A DNA stretch of 54,427 nt from a virus, in the IMG/VR virus record IMGVR_UViG_3300002138_000052, positions 1-54,427 of that record, one strand, 5' to 3'. Below the pieces are notes generated by a model that did no database searches, was not told the origin of the DNA, and saw only the letters and a program-made list of their open reading frames with translations. Of the stretch, positions 36,114 to 45,181 are shown one piece after another; the first letter of the stretch is position 1, and each line of letters opens with the position of its first letter. A program made the translations under genes and the position numbers.

Positions 36114-36422
36114 ATGGGACTATTTAAGAAAGCACCACCGGTTATTGAATCAAAAACTCCTGAGTATCAATCACAATATTTGATTGGTATGGACGCGGAG
36201 AGAGATTCTATCAAATTTTGTTTGACACCACGATTTGTAGATAGCATTGTTGGAGTCGAACGTGTCGATATTGGAACGCCACACGAAAGAACCACAATCA
36301 CGTATATTCGTGACGATGAATCCACAAAGTCATCGGAGTTTTATATGGCAATCAGTCGCAAACAACACAATGCGTTTGTGGATAGAATGGTCAAAGACAA
36401 ACAAGCAATTTCAGGGGATTAA
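36114..36422 (+). CDS. Hypothetical protein, 102 aa
   Basis: Starts MGLFKKAPPVIESK, then an alpha/beta body with ERTTITYIRDDES. No family recognised; its first ~25 bp are also present in the duplicated block upstream. Confidence 0.55.
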   Translation: MGLFKKAPPVIESKTPEYQSQYLIGMDAERDSIKFCLTPRFVDSIVGVERVDIGTPHERTTITYIRDDESTKSSEFYMAISRKQHNAFVDRMVKDKQAISGD

Positions 36423-36425
36423 TTT

Positions 36426-36785
36426 ATGACAGTTGGAATTCTTATTTTTGTGTTAATTGTAATTGCAATTGCAATTTTCAACTACAAAACTTTTTATGGA
36501 GATATGGGAACAACAGTTTTGATGACGTTGTTGTTATCAATGTTTCCATTAATGTTGTTTATGATAGTCACACCGTCATATAAACAATCTGAAATAACAA
36601 CGAACGTCGTTCAGGGTGAACATAATACATTTGTGGAATATTTTGCACAGGGTCAACCTAAACATGTGGTATTTCCAAAAATATCTGAGAATGCAATGAA
36701 ACGTGCTAAGTTTTATAAACGTGATTACTACAATCTTTTCTCTCAAGAATTCAGAAGTGAAGTCGTCGCACTATACGGTGAATAA
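36426..36785 (+). CDS. Membrane protein, 119 aa
   Basis: Two hydrophobic segments near the N-terminus (TVGILIFVLIVIAIAIF and TVLMTLLLSMFPLMLFMIV) and a soluble C-terminal ~60 aa. Inner-membrane protein, possibly exposing the C-terminal domain. Family unknown. Confidence 0.65.
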   Translation: MTVGILIFVLIVIAIAIFNYKTFYGDMGTTVLMTLLLSMFPLMLFMIVTPSYKQSEITTNVVQGEHNTFVEYFAQGQPKHVVFPKISENAMKRAKFYKRDYYNLFSQEFRSEVVALYGE

Positions 36786-36790
36786 ATAAC

Positions 36791-37399
36791 ATGAATCTCC
36801 GAACCCTCATAAACAAATGTCATTTACCAGACGTCTATACATACATCTTTAACAAGGAATCTGATGCGTATAGTCGTGGAGTCAATCTGGACAAAATTAT
36901 TTTGGCATATTCCAAGGTTATTGAGGATTTGAAGTCAAGACCCGAAATGTCGGTAGATACGAAAATATCGGTTGATTATGATATTGATTGGTATTGGGAT
37001 TATTTGAAACAACACCCCGACAAAAAAACTAAGGAGGATAGTGATAATATTGAAGATTACAAGTATATCAACGTATCGTTATTGAATTCCGAATATGAGT
37101 CTGAACCACCTTCCAATCTAGCACCTTGGGGTGGAAGTTCGGATAATAAAAACGATTGTCCAGAAGGTTATTACAATCTCAATTACAAAGGTTATCAGAA
37201 ACGTTACGGAATATCCGGTCAATACTGGACGGAGTTTGTGAATATGGAAATTGTGAATAACGACAATTTGGATGATTCTGATTTGTTGGCTGAGATTCTT
37301 TGGGAATTGACATTCCATGGGTTTACGGAGAAAGTTTCCACCGAATTTTGGGAAGAAATGGGTCGTCGTGTCAAAGAAATTGACGAGAATAATCCTTAA
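36791..37399 (+). CDS. Hypothetical protein, 202 aa
   Basis: Acidic, aromatic-rich protein. It contains DIDWYWDYLKQHPDKK and a C-terminal LLAEILWELTFHGFTEK helix. I recall similar phage hypotheticals with an E-I-L-x-E-x-T-x-x-G core, but cannot name a family. Confidence 0.6.
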   Translation: MNLRTLINKCHLPDVYTYIFNKESDAYSRGVNLDKIILAYSKVIEDLKSRPEMSVDTKISVDYDIDWYWDYLKQHPDKKTKEDSDNIEDYKYINVSLLNSEYESEPPSNLAPWGGSSDNKNDCPEGYYNLNYKGYQKRYGISGQYWTEFVNMEIVNNDNLDDSDLLAEILWELTFHGFTEKVSTEFWEEMGRRVKEIDENNP

Positions 37400-37416
37400 A
37401 TTGATGGAATAGTTGT

Positions 37417-37605
37417 ATGAGTGACTCGAAATTGAATTTTAACTTAGACCGAATTCATATTAATGAGTTTAGTAAAATGACACATGAAAATGTTAGTCGA
37501 GATGACCTACTTAAAGACGTATTTGACCCACTATATGTGGATAAATTTTTTCCCATTCAATTAGACCAAGAGGTTAGATTGGAACATTTTTATGAACGAC
37601 AATAG
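37417..37605 (+). CDS. Hypothetical protein, 62 aa, ends in TAG
   Basis: Small acidic protein overlapping the next gene by 14 nt. The TAG lies inside the next gene's coding sequence in a different frame, consistent with a real stop. Confidence 0.5.
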   Translation: MSDSKLNFNLDRIHINEFSKMTHENVSRDDLLKDVFDPLYVDKFFPIQLDQEVRLEHFYERQ

Positions 37606-37765
37606 ATGTCCAAAGTGCGGTGTGCTATTCTGTATCTACCCAAAACCGGAAGATTCGGATTACTGTTTAATGTGCGCATATAAAGAATTGCAACACATGC
37701 GTCGTGATTACCGAACTGCAAGTGAACAGTGGAATCAATACAGAAAACTTTACACTACAAATTGA
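37592..37765 (+). CDS. Small zinc-ribbon protein, 57 aa
   Basis: CPKCGVLFCIYPKPEDSDYC and LMCAYK give two CxxC-type pairs, one zinc ribbon; the C-terminus is a basic helix. Overlaps the previous gene and ends just before the YopX start. Possibly transcription- or nuclease-associated. Confidence 0.6.
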   Translation: MNDNRCPKCGVLFCIYPKPEDSDYCLMCAYKELQHMRRDYRTASEQWNQYRKLYTTN

Positions 37766-37766
37766 T

Positions 37767-38171
37767 ATGAATAATAGAGAAACACATTTTAGAGTTTGGG
37801 ATACTGATAGTAAAAAATTTTGGAATGGTCCATTTAATAATTATTTAAACGAAATTTTTGAAAAAAAGAGATTTATTTTTCAACAATATACCGGATTAAA
37901 AGACAAAAACGGTGTAAGAATTTATGATGGTGATATTTTAAAAGAAACCCACTATGAAGATTGGACCGATGAAAATGGATTTGAATATTTGGGTGTGGTG
38001 AGACATAAAGTTTACTCTAATAATGATGCTGGTAATCAGTTTTCAGGTTTCGTAACATTTCCTAATTTAAATGAAAATAAAGAATATAGTGGAAATCCAA
38101 TAAAGACAAATTGTGAAATTGTCGGGAATATCTTTGAAAACCCCGATTTAATTAAACAAACCTTGGAATAA
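37767..38171 (+). CDS. YopX-family protein
   Basis: 134 aa from the ATG at 37767. HFRVWDTDSKKFW is the YopX N-terminal signature (R-x-W-D), followed by QYTGLKDKNGVRIYDGDIL and C-terminal EIVGNIFENPDLI. YopX proteins are widespread small phage proteins of unknown function. A truncated relative is at 50323-50496. Confidence 0.88.
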   Translation: MNNRETHFRVWDTDSKKFWNGPFNNYLNEIFEKKRFIFQQYTGLKDKNGVRIYDGDILKETHYEDWTDENGFEYLGVVRHKVYSNNDAGNQFSGFVTFPNLNENKEYSGNPIKTNCEIVGNIFENPDLIKQTLE

Positions 38172-38221
38172 AAACTTCTTCTTTTTTCTTTACCTTTCTT
38201 GTAATACTCTTGAACTGACAT

Positions 38222-38653
38222 ATGAAGATTTTATCGAAGGTAAAGACTATCAAATCAAAGACTGGTGAATTGCATTTTGAGAGATTTGCAATCATTGAGT
38301 TGTCACGATTCGCTATCTACATTCACCGTATTCATAAGGAGGATAAGGATTTACACCTACACAGTCACCCATGGAATTTTTGGTCAATGATTTTGAGTGG
38401 TGAGTATTACGAGAAATACATTGGTCGGGATGTTTTTTACGAACCGCAAGAATTCACACGTATTCGTGATAAATGGTCAGTGTCAAAGGCCGATAGAAGT
38501 TTTTATCATAAGATACTTGCTATTGTGAAGGGACCAGTATATACTCTATTCGTTACGTGGGGAAAACACGAACCGTGGTATTATATGGTCGATGAGGAAA
38601 AAATCGAATCGACAAAATATCGTGAAATGAAGAATACAACCGGATTCAAATAA
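38222..38653 (+). CDS. Cupin-like protein
   Basis: 143 aa. DLHLHSHPWNFWSMILSGEYYE has the H-x-H...G-x-Y pattern of a cupin metal-binding beta barrel. The rest is beta-rich. Related phage cupins are of unknown function; a metal-dependent enzyme or structural fold are options. Confidence 0.65.
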   Translation: MKILSKVKTIKSKTGELHFERFAIIELSRFAIYIHRIHKEDKDLHLHSHPWNFWSMILSGEYYEKYIGRDVFYEPQEFTRIRDKWSVSKADRSFYHKILAIVKGPVYTLFVTWGKHEPWYYMVDEEKIESTKYREMKNTTGFK

Positions 38654-38655
38654 TT

Positions 38656-39225
38656 ATGACTGGATATACTGCAGTATTACAAGAGGGTGACGTATCACTT
38701 AAACAATTTGTGTTGACTTGTGCGCGAGCATTTGGTCCATGTATTGAACAACGTGATGAAAATTCTGACGTTCCTCCACGAAAAGTTGAGTTGGACGTTT
38801 CCTATGAACAATCGGAAATTGAACGATTGAAGAATGAAGAATACACTCTCACAGACTTTGAGGAATACGTTGCAAAACAACGTGAGTATTATGTGACCAC
38901 CAAGAATAAAAAGAAGGTCATTAAGAAAAAATATCAAGAAATGTTGACTCAGGTTAAAAATTGGTCACCACCAACGGAATCCCATACTCCATTGAAGAAT
39001 TTCATGATTTCGCAGATTGAAGATTCTATCGAATTCGATTGTAAAATGAAGTATTATGATGATGAACAACGTCGTCTTGGTGAATTGACGTTTGGAGAAT
39101 GGCAATCCACTATGATTGAATGCCGTGATAAAGCTCTCAGAAACATGAATATTTCGATTGAAGAGAAAACACGAAACGTCAAATTCCAAAACGAATGGAT
39201 TGACAAACTCTACGCTAGCCTATAA
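38656..39225 (+). CDS. Hypothetical helical protein, 189 aa
   Basis: Highly charged, predicted helical over most of its length with long Lys/Glu runs, probably coiled coil. Two nt after the cupin-like gene. No family recognised. Confidence 0.6.
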   Translation: MTGYTAVLQEGDVSLKQFVLTCARAFGPCIEQRDENSDVPPRKVELDVSYEQSEIERLKNEEYTLTDFEEYVAKQREYYVTTKNKKKVIKKKYQEMLTQVKNWSPPTESHTPLKNFMISQIEDSIEFDCKMKYYDDEQRRLGELTFGEWQSTMIECRDKALRNMNISIEEKTRNVKFQNEWIDKLYASL

Positions 39226-39228
39226 AGT

Positions 39229-39441
39229 ATGAAAATAACCAGAGAACGACGTATTGAATTGACAGATGGAAATATGGTCATTACGTGGGACGAAAGATTC
39301 TATTCCGATAGAGTCCAGATAAATGTCAAAAATGATACATATAGAGGTGATAGTCTCATTATTAAAATCAGTGAAATCGACAAACTTATCGAGACATTAA
39401 AATCAATGAAAGAGACGTTGAAAACAGACAAAATTATATGA
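39229..39441 (+). CDS. Hypothetical protein, 70 aa
   Basis: Beta-rich N-terminus (IELTDGNMVITWDERFYS) and a C-terminal helix. A similar layout (short beta half plus LI..L..L helix) appears in the 47003-47185 protein, hinting at a paralogous pair. ATGA-coupled to the next gene. Confidence 0.55.
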   Translation: MKITRERRIELTDGNMVITWDERFYSDRVQINVKNDTYRGDSLIIKISEIDKLIETLKSMKETLKTDKII

Positions 39442-40250
39442 AAACGACAAGACAAGGTGCATTTGAAACCAACAGTAGTTCATCTCACAGCATCACGATT
39501 AATGATAAGAATGTCCTTTTGGACAGCATTACTCCCGATGCGAATGGTGTGATTACTTTGTATGGTGGTGAATTTGGTTGGGAATATGCGAAATATACCG
39601 ACCCTATCACCAAGGCCAATTATTGTGCAATTGATGCGCAACATAATGAAGAAATGATAAATATGCTCCGTGAGGTTATTATGGAACATACCGGAGCCAA
39701 GGATGTCGTCATTAAATTTTCAACTGATTGGAATAGTCCAGACCATTCCTACATTGACCATCAAAGTATGGGAACCAGTAACACCGCATTTGTCAGTAAA
39801 GACCAATTGAAGAATTTCATTTTCAATGTCAAGAGTGTTCTTTACACCGGAAATGATAATGATAGTGGTCCTCCAAATTTCTACGATGAAGATGTAGATT
39901 CGATGACGTATTATGTTTCTCTCGAAGGAACATCTGGTGGTAAATGTTATATTCATGAAAAGGATATTGATAACAAAGAAAAATTGACAAAAATTCTATG
40001 TAATCTCTATAGAGAAAATGTCAACAATGAATATTCATCTTGGAATCAATCTCATAACTTCATGACATATGAAGAAAGAAAAAGTCACTATTATCACATG
40101 GATTATAGGTCTGGTGACGAGGGTATCGACTTTGATAAAAAGACGGTGAGACTTGTTAGAGAATCGTATCTATATGATGGTGAGGGTAATTTAAAAGAAC
40201 GAAAAGTTGACGCTGAAAAATTCATCAAGTTTGAAGTTCTTCCTCGATAA
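39438..40250 (+). CDS. Conserved hypothetical (TRQGAFETNSSSSHSI family)
   Basis: 270 aa. The N-terminal KTTRQGAFETNSSSSHSI motif is a strongly conserved block I recognise from many phage and bacterial hypothetical proteins. Middle and C-terminal parts are acidic with several Tyr/Asp-rich loops. Function not established. Confidence 0.7.
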   Translation: MKTTRQGAFETNSSSSHSITINDKNVLLDSITPDANGVITLYGGEFGWEYAKYTDPITKANYCAIDAQHNEEMINMLREVIMEHTGAKDVVIKFSTDWNSPDHSYIDHQSMGTSNTAFVSKDQLKNFIFNVKSVLYTGNDNDSGPPNFYDEDVDSMTYYVSLEGTSGGKCYIHEKDIDNKEKLTKILCNLYRENVNNEYSSWNQSHNFMTYEERKSHYYHMDYRSGDEGIDFDKKTVRLVRESYLYDGEGNLKERKVDAEKFIKFEVLPR

Positions 40251-40256
40251 AATCGG

Positions 40257-40284
40257 TTGACTTTATCTAAAACCTAGATATAGT
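40257..40284 (+). promoter_or_regulatory. Sigma70-like promoter of the radical-SAM gene
   Basis: TTGACT, 16-nt spacer, TATAGT; predicted start ~40291, the base before the ATG at 40292 (leaderless). Confidence 0.7.
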
Positions 40285-40291
40285 GACGTCA

Positions 40292-40735
40292 ATGAATGTT
40301 TTGAACAAATACATCAATGGTAACTACACAGTAACCATCTTTGATGATGGAACCAAGGAACGGGAGTATGAAGGTATTCCCGTTCCTAAATGGCCCGAAT
40401 CATGTGATGTGAAGGTGACTGATTACTGTGATGCGAATTGTCCGTTTTGTTTTCACCCCGATTCCGAAGTAATGACATTATTAGGAAACAAAAAAATATC
40501 AGAATTGGTGGTTGGTCAATTGATATATTCTTTTGATGAAACTAAAAAACAGATAGAACTATCTACAATAGAACAGGTTATAACTAAAAATGTAGATGAA
40601 AAGTTGATTGTAATTGAATTAGAAAATGGGAAAGTCATCAAATGTACCTATAATCATGAAATTTTTACAAATAATCGTGGTTGGGTAGAAGCATCTAAAC
40701 TTTCAATAGAAGACGATATAAATCACATTTTATAA
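40292..40735 (+). CDS. Radical SAM protein, N-extein fused to N-intein (split intein)
   Basis: 147 aa. Residues 1-52 are the N-extein, ending in VTDYCDANCPF, i.e. the first two Cys of the radical-SAM C-x3-C-x2-C cluster motif. The intein starts at Cys53: CFHPDSEVMTLLG (block A) with KKISELVVGQLIYSFD, then GKVIKCTYNHEIFT (block B, T-x-x-H variant) and a stop. The ~95-aa N-intein matches natural split inteins of the gp41-1 type. The C-intein and C-extein are at 41542-42387. Confidence 0.88.
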   Translation: MNVLNKYINGNYTVTIFDDGTKEREYEGIPVPKWPESCDVKVTDYCDANCPFCFHPDSEVMTLLGNKKISELVVGQLIYSFDETKKQIELSTIEQVITKNVDEKLIVIELENGKVIKCTYNHEIFTNNRGWVEASKLSIEDDINHIL

Positions 40736-40760
40736 TTGGTTTTAGATACTTATATCTATA

Positions 40761-41552
40761 ATGAATAGATATATAACAAATTTAAAATTAAAAACGTGCC
40801 ATATTTGTAATTCCACATTTAATGGAACACGACATAGAAAAACATGTTCTCCAGAATGTACTAGAAAATCAAAATTAAATGGAATGGTTAAGGTATTCCA
40901 TCGTAAATTTTGTAAAGATTGTAATATTTTAATTTCCGAAAAAATTAAATTTGGATCTCTTGCAAAAGAAATAAACAATAACAATAAAAGATGTAAAAAA
41001 TGTTCGGATATAAATCGACACAATTGGTATATCAATAGAAACAAAATTAAATCCGAAGCAAATAAGAAAAGTAATGGTAAAAAAATGGAAACCTTAAAAC
41101 ATCGGATGAAGATTAATAATCCAATGTTTAAATCGGAGACAAGATTAAAAGTTAAAAAAACTTTAGATGAAAAAATAAAATCTGGAATTATAAAATACAA
41201 AACTGGTCCAGAACACCATCTATGGAAAGGAAATCGTCAAAATAACAGTGTAATTAGAACAAGATTGAAAAATTGGAAAAAATCAGTATTGGAGAAATTT
41301 GATTACAAGTGTTATCATTGTGAATCTAATATAAATTTAGAAATACATCACATAGAACCATTAAGAAATATCATAAAAAAATTCACAGATAAACCGTTAA
41401 AAGAATACAATCAAGATTCCAAAGAATTTGAAAATTTAATTTTTATCTTGATTAATTATCATTTCAATAGTAATATTGGCGTATGTTTATGTGATAAGTG
41501 TCATTCGCAAGTGGATAAATTTAGAAAACAAACTTTTATTAATGAAAATTAA
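40761..41552 (+). CDS. HNH homing endonuclease between split-intein halves
   Basis: 263 aa with its own ATG. N-terminal zinc modules (CHICNSTF...CSPEC, CKDCN...CKKCSD), a basic linker, HHLWKGNR, then CYHCESNINLEIHHIEPLR and CLCDKCHSQVDK, an HNH nuclease. It is free-standing, between the N-intein and C-intein ORFs, overlapping the latter by 11 nt. This is the fractured-gene arrangement described for phage split inteins. Confidence 0.85.
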   Translation: MNRYITNLKLKTCHICNSTFNGTRHRKTCSPECTRKSKLNGMVKVFHRKFCKDCNILISEKIKFGSLAKEINNNNKRCKKCSDINRHNWYINRNKIKSEANKKSNGKKMETLKHRMKINNPMFKSETRLKVKKTLDEKIKSGIIKYKTGPEHHLWKGNRQNNSVIRTRLKNWKKSVLEKFDYKCYHCESNINLEIHHIEPLRNIIKKFTDKPLKEYNQDSKEFENLIFILINYHFNSNIGVCLCDKCHSQVDKFRKQTFINEN

Positions 41553-42387
41553 ATCAATTAGTCGAGAAAAATATACTGGTGTTGTCTATGATTTGACCGT
41601 GGTTAAAAATCATAATTATTTTGTTTCTAATTGTTTGGTACACAACTGTCACGAAAAATCAACCGTGGATGGACTTCATGGTGATGAAGAATTGGGATTG
41701 AATCTATTTCGAGACTTGCCAGCCGGTGCAGAACTTGCTATTGGTGGTGGTAATCCTTTGAGTTGGGATGGTTTGTATAGATTTACCGACACCATGAAAG
41801 AACGGGGTGTAATCTGTAACATCACCGTCAATAGTGTTCACGTTCGTAAATTCGATTCTCTAATCGAAAGTATGGTTCAAGACAAAACCATTCACGGTCT
41901 TGGTATCAGTTACTTCCGAGCATTACTGCACAATTGTCTCCCATTCACTAAGATGACTCCAAATGTCGTATTTCACGTCATTATGGGTGTTCATACCATT
42001 GAGGATTTGCGACATATTATCAAGACAGTTCCAAACGCAAAGGTGTTGTTGTTGGGATACAAACAATATGGTCGTGGTGAAAAATATTTCTCACCAACCA
42101 TTGAGAAAAATTTGTATGATTGGTATGTGACTTTGCATGAATTTTTCAAGGTCAAGGATTTGACTCTCAGTTTTGATAACTTGGGAATCAAACAAATGAA
42201 GCTGGAGAGATTCTTTGATAAAGAACAATGGAATCAATTTTACATGGGTGACGATGGAAAGTTCACACTTTTTGTCGATTTAGTTAAACTAGAATATTGT
42301 AAATCTTCAACCACACCAATACGATATAAAATTGAAAAAGACGATAATTCTGAGTCTATTTTTAGAAAAATTAGAGAAATAGGATAA
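41542..42387 (+). CDS. C-intein plus C-extein of the radical SAM protein
   Basis: 281 aa. Residues 1-35 are the C-intein: YTGVVYDLTVVKNHNYFVSN and LVHN with the terminal Asn, then Cys+1. The extein continues CHEKSTVDG and AELAIGGGNPLSW (SAM-binding G-G motif), ending at residue 281. Trans-splicing would join CPF to CHEK, rebuilding C-x3-C-x2-C in a ~298-aa enzyme. Reaction unknown. Confidence 0.88.
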   Translation: MKIKSISREKYTGVVYDLTVVKNHNYFVSNCLVHNCHEKSTVDGLHGDEELGLNLFRDLPAGAELAIGGGNPLSWDGLYRFTDTMKERGVICNITVNSVHVRKFDSLIESMVQDKTIHGLGISYFRALLHNCLPFTKMTPNVVFHVIMGVHTIEDLRHIIKTVPNAKVLLLGYKQYGRGEKYFSPTIEKNLYDWYVTLHEFFKVKDLTLSFDNLGIKQMKLERFFDKEQWNQFYMGDDGKFTLFVDLVKLEYCKSSTTPIRYKIEKDDNSESIFRKIREIG

Positions 42388-42408
42388 TGATATATATTTA
42401 TATGGGTA

Positions 42409-43302
42409 ATGAGTAAAAATTATCACATATATAGAATAAAAAATATTCTCACAAATAAAGTTTATGTCGGAATGACAACATGTTTAACAAATCGTTGGAA
42501 AAGACATCTAAAACTGTTAAAGTGGAATAAACATCATAGTGTAAAATTGCAAAGAAGTTATAATAAATATGGCGTTGAAAATTTTACATTTGAGAAAATA
42601 TCGTCACACATCTGTTCATTATCCGAAATACGGTTGATAGAAATAAAAATCATAAAGATAGAAAATTCTTATCATGATGGGTATAATTGTACAGAAGGTG
42701 GAGATTGTTATACACATAAACTTGGTAAATTACATCCTCTTTCAAAACCTTTACATCAATATGATTTAGATGGAAATTGGATTAAAACTTGGGAATCCCG
42801 TTCTCTCGCAGTTGGTGAATTAAAAAAAGAAATATCGGTGACCAAATCAAAAAAACCAAAAATTTCACACAATCATATATGGTCATACGATTTCTACGGA
42901 CCATTAACACGTCGTTTTCATAAAGTGTTTAAGTATTCTCTCAATGGTCTATTCATATCATCTTATGTCAATTGTCAACATGCGGCTAAGGTAAATAAAT
43001 TAAATTCATCAAATATAGACCGATGCATCCGAGGAAAGACAAAAACTGCATATGGGTATCAGTGGAATTCTAAGTATTGTGATAAAATTTGTGAAGTAAT
43101 TCCCAATAATCATGATAAAATAGTAAAACAGTCGGGAAAACGTATAGTGCAATATGACATTTATGGTAATTTAATTAACTCATTTCCATCATTAGGGAAA
43201 GCCGCTTTATCGGTTTCTGGAAACTACGAAAATATATCAAAATGCTGTAACGGTCACAGTAAAACCGCATATGGGTATATCTGGTCGTTTGAAAAGAGTT
43301 GA
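42409..43302 (+). CDS. GIY-YIG homing endonuclease with three NUMOD1-like repeats
   Basis: 297 aa. HIYRIKNILTNKVYVGMT (GIY-YIG core), RWKRHLKLL, NKYGVENF, then three copies of a Y-D-x-x-G-x-x-I-x-x-(F/W)...A-YGY-x-W module (NUMOD1, DNA-binding helix-turn-helix type) ending in CIRGKTKTAYGYQW and CNGHSKTAYGYIW. Directly after the split-intein gene, so two kinds of mobile element flank the radical-SAM locus. Preceded by TATTTATA. Confidence 0.88.
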   Translation: MSKNYHIYRIKNILTNKVYVGMTTCLTNRWKRHLKLLKWNKHHSVKLQRSYNKYGVENFTFEKISSHICSLSEIRLIEIKIIKIENSYHDGYNCTEGGDCYTHKLGKLHPLSKPLHQYDLDGNWIKTWESRSLAVGELKKEISVTKSKKPKISHNHIWSYDFYGPLTRRFHKVFKYSLNGLFISSYVNCQHAAKVNKLNSSNIDRCIRGKTKTAYGYQWNSKYCDKICEVIPNNHDKIVKQSGKRIVQYDIYGNLINSFPSLGKAALSVSGNYENISKCCNGHSKTAYGYIWSFEKS

Positions 43303-43337
43303 CATTGTATAAACATGTGATAAAAATTAAGAAGTCT

Positions 43338-43484
43338 ATGATTCGTTTTAATAATCTTGTTCATCAATTTAGAGTATTGGATGATATTAAATCGTTGCCA
43401 CCAAGTGGAACGGTGAGGACAAACGTAACTCCCAATCTTCGTGCTGATAAGGTGGCGTTTTTCGACGGAAAAGATGAAGCCTAA
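43338..43484 (+). CDS. Small hypothetical protein, 48 aa
   Basis: From the ATG at 43338; compact soluble sequence (VHQFRVLDDIKSLPPSG). Overlaps the phosphatase gene by 11 nt. No family recognised. Confidence 0.5.
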   Translation: MIRFNNLVHQFRVLDDIKSLPPSGTVRTNVTPNLRADKVAFFDGKDEA

Positions 43485-44004
43485 ACGTATTTTCAAAGTC
43501 ACACGTAATCCAGATGATTATGATGAACTTCGAGATGTGAACTATGTAAAGGAGAACTTTGCAGCGGTAATCAATGTCTCTGATACGGAGTGTCTTACGT
43601 TTAAATATATGGAATCTGGAATACCTAGTTACTGGTTTCCAATCCACGAAACTTGGCATTGGGGTTATGGCCCATTTTACGCAACTGCGAAAATTCACGA
43701 CCAAAACACGACTGGCAAACCAATCCTCATTCACTGTCACGCAGGAGCCAATAGGTCTGTCACGGTTGCTTACTGTGTGTTGAAGTCTCTTGGACGAACC
43801 GATGAAGAATGTAATCGTGAAATTGGTAGAGATGCCAAGTTTCAATATGATATGAATATCTATAAGGGATACATACCTCATGACGTTATCGACTTTTTAT
43901 ATGGTCGTTACGAAAAACCTACATACTCTATTGGTGGATTACTGCAAAATATCGGAAGTCCCAACATTTTTTTAAAGAAAAAAGAAATCACAATCACTAA
44001 ATAA
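43474..44004 (+). CDS. Dual-specificity/tyrosine phosphatase-like protein
   Basis: 176 aa from the ATG at 43474. PILIHCHAGANRSVTVAYCVL is the H-C-x5-R-S catalytic loop of the PTP/DSP superfamily, with AAVINVSDTE and WFPIHET (general-acid region) upstream. A complete small phosphatase domain; substrate could be protein, RNA 5' ends or phosphoinositide-like molecules. Confidence 0.85.
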   Translation: MKPKRIFKVTRNPDDYDELRDVNYVKENFAAVINVSDTECLTFKYMESGIPSYWFPIHETWHWGYGPFYATAKIHDQNTTGKPILIHCHAGANRSVTVAYCVLKSLGRTDEECNREIGRDAKFQYDMNIYKGYIPHDVIDFLYGRYEKPTYSIGGLLQNIGSPNIFLKKKEITITK

Positions 44005-44010
44005 AAACCA

Positions 44011-44039
44011 TTGACAAAATAAACAAACCATAGTAAAAC
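44011..44039 (+). promoter_or_regulatory. Possible promoter
   Basis: TTGACA with TAAAAC at 17-nt spacing; -10 weak. ATG of the next gene at 44053. Confidence 0.4.
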
Positions 44040-44052
44040 TTAAAACCTAGAT

Positions 44053-45147
44053 ATGACAGCTCCAAATACTGAAACACCAAAGTATAAACTAACCGAAGAA
44101 CATCGAGCACAACTTGACCCATGGGCAAAGAGATGGGTTAAAAACGCATTGTCAACCGACGCAATGACGGATGACGACAAGTTGGATTGTGTGAAGTATG
44201 TTCGTGAAATGTATAAAGCAGCTGATGTTGCTGAACCCAAGGATATTTTCTTTGTCAAGAGTCCATTTGCATTGGCTCTCGCGGGTGGATTTTGTTTGGC
44301 GGCTGACCGACTTGGTGCCGCTAGTAAGTTCACGAAGTCTGAAATTGTGAATCACATCAACTCTCTTGAAGGTCCAATCGTTTCCGACGAGAAGTGGTAT
44401 TCAACCAAATACGACAAACGTGCGTTGTCTGAATATTTTGGGTTTGGTCAAAGTGGATTGGACGCAATTAAGGAAGTCCACGACATGTGGAATGGTGGTA
44501 ATCAATGGAGTGGTTGGATTAGTTATATTTCCTTCTTCCGATACGTCGCCAAGTTGGACATCGACTATACCAAGTGGAATCCATATGAAAAACTCGCTGA
44601 GTTGTCTGGACCACGTATTGTTCATGAGAATTTCTGTATTATTTCCGATAAGCCAGAGGTTTTGAAGTTGAATTCGACGGATGCTCCCCACAACGAAACC
44701 GGACCATTCTGTAAGTGGCGGGACGGTTCTGCTCTATACTGTCACAACGGTGTACGAGTTCCTGCTTACGTCATTGAATCGCCACAAACCATTACGGTTG
44801 AGGATATTGAACAAGAAACGAACGCGGAAGTCCGTCGTGTCAAAATCACCAAGTATGGTCAAGAGAAGTTCATTCTTGATAGTAAGTCGGACGTTGTTCA
44901 CACCGACGACTTTGGAACATTGTATAAAAAGTCAATGTCCAACGATGAACCAATGATGATGGTCAAGGTGGTTAATTCGACACCCGAACCAGATGGTTCA
45001 TTCAAAGATTATTTCATCCGAGTTGACCCGAACGCATACGGTGGTTTACAAACCGCCAGAGCCGCTGTGGCCTCCACTTGGAGAAAAGAAGATGGTTCGA
45101 TGTTATTTCCTCGACCAGAAGATTATGTCTTGGAAGTAGAGACTTAA
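44053..45147 (+). CDS. DUF6745-like protein
   Basis: 364 aa. C-terminal half: GPFCKWRDGSALYCHNGVRV, then an IE-P-x-TITVEDIEQETNAEVRRV core, pattern-matching the family I recall as DUF6745 (W-R-D-G-x-x-L-Y...T-V-E-x-I-x-x-E-x-N-A-E-V-R-R). The N-terminal half is helical. Family function is unknown. The gene downstream (cupin-like) is commonly found next to it in my recollection. Confidence 0.7.
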   Translation: MTAPNTETPKYKLTEEHRAQLDPWAKRWVKNALSTDAMTDDDKLDCVKYVREMYKAADVAEPKDIFFVKSPFALALAGGFCLAADRLGAASKFTKSEIVNHINSLEGPIVSDEKWYSTKYDKRALSEYFGFGQSGLDAIKEVHDMWNGGNQWSGWISYISFFRYVAKLDIDYTKWNPYEKLAELSGPRIVHENFCIISDKPEVLKLNSTDAPHNETGPFCKWRDGSALYCHNGVRVPAYVIESPQTITVEDIEQETNAEVRRVKITKYGQEKFILDSKSDVVHTDDFGTLYKKSMSNDEPMMMVKVVNSTPEPDGSFKDYFIRVDPNAYGGLQTARAAVASTWRKEDGSMLFPRPEDYVLEVET

Positions 45148-45181
45148 TTCGGTAAACAAACTAGTTATTAATACAAATATT

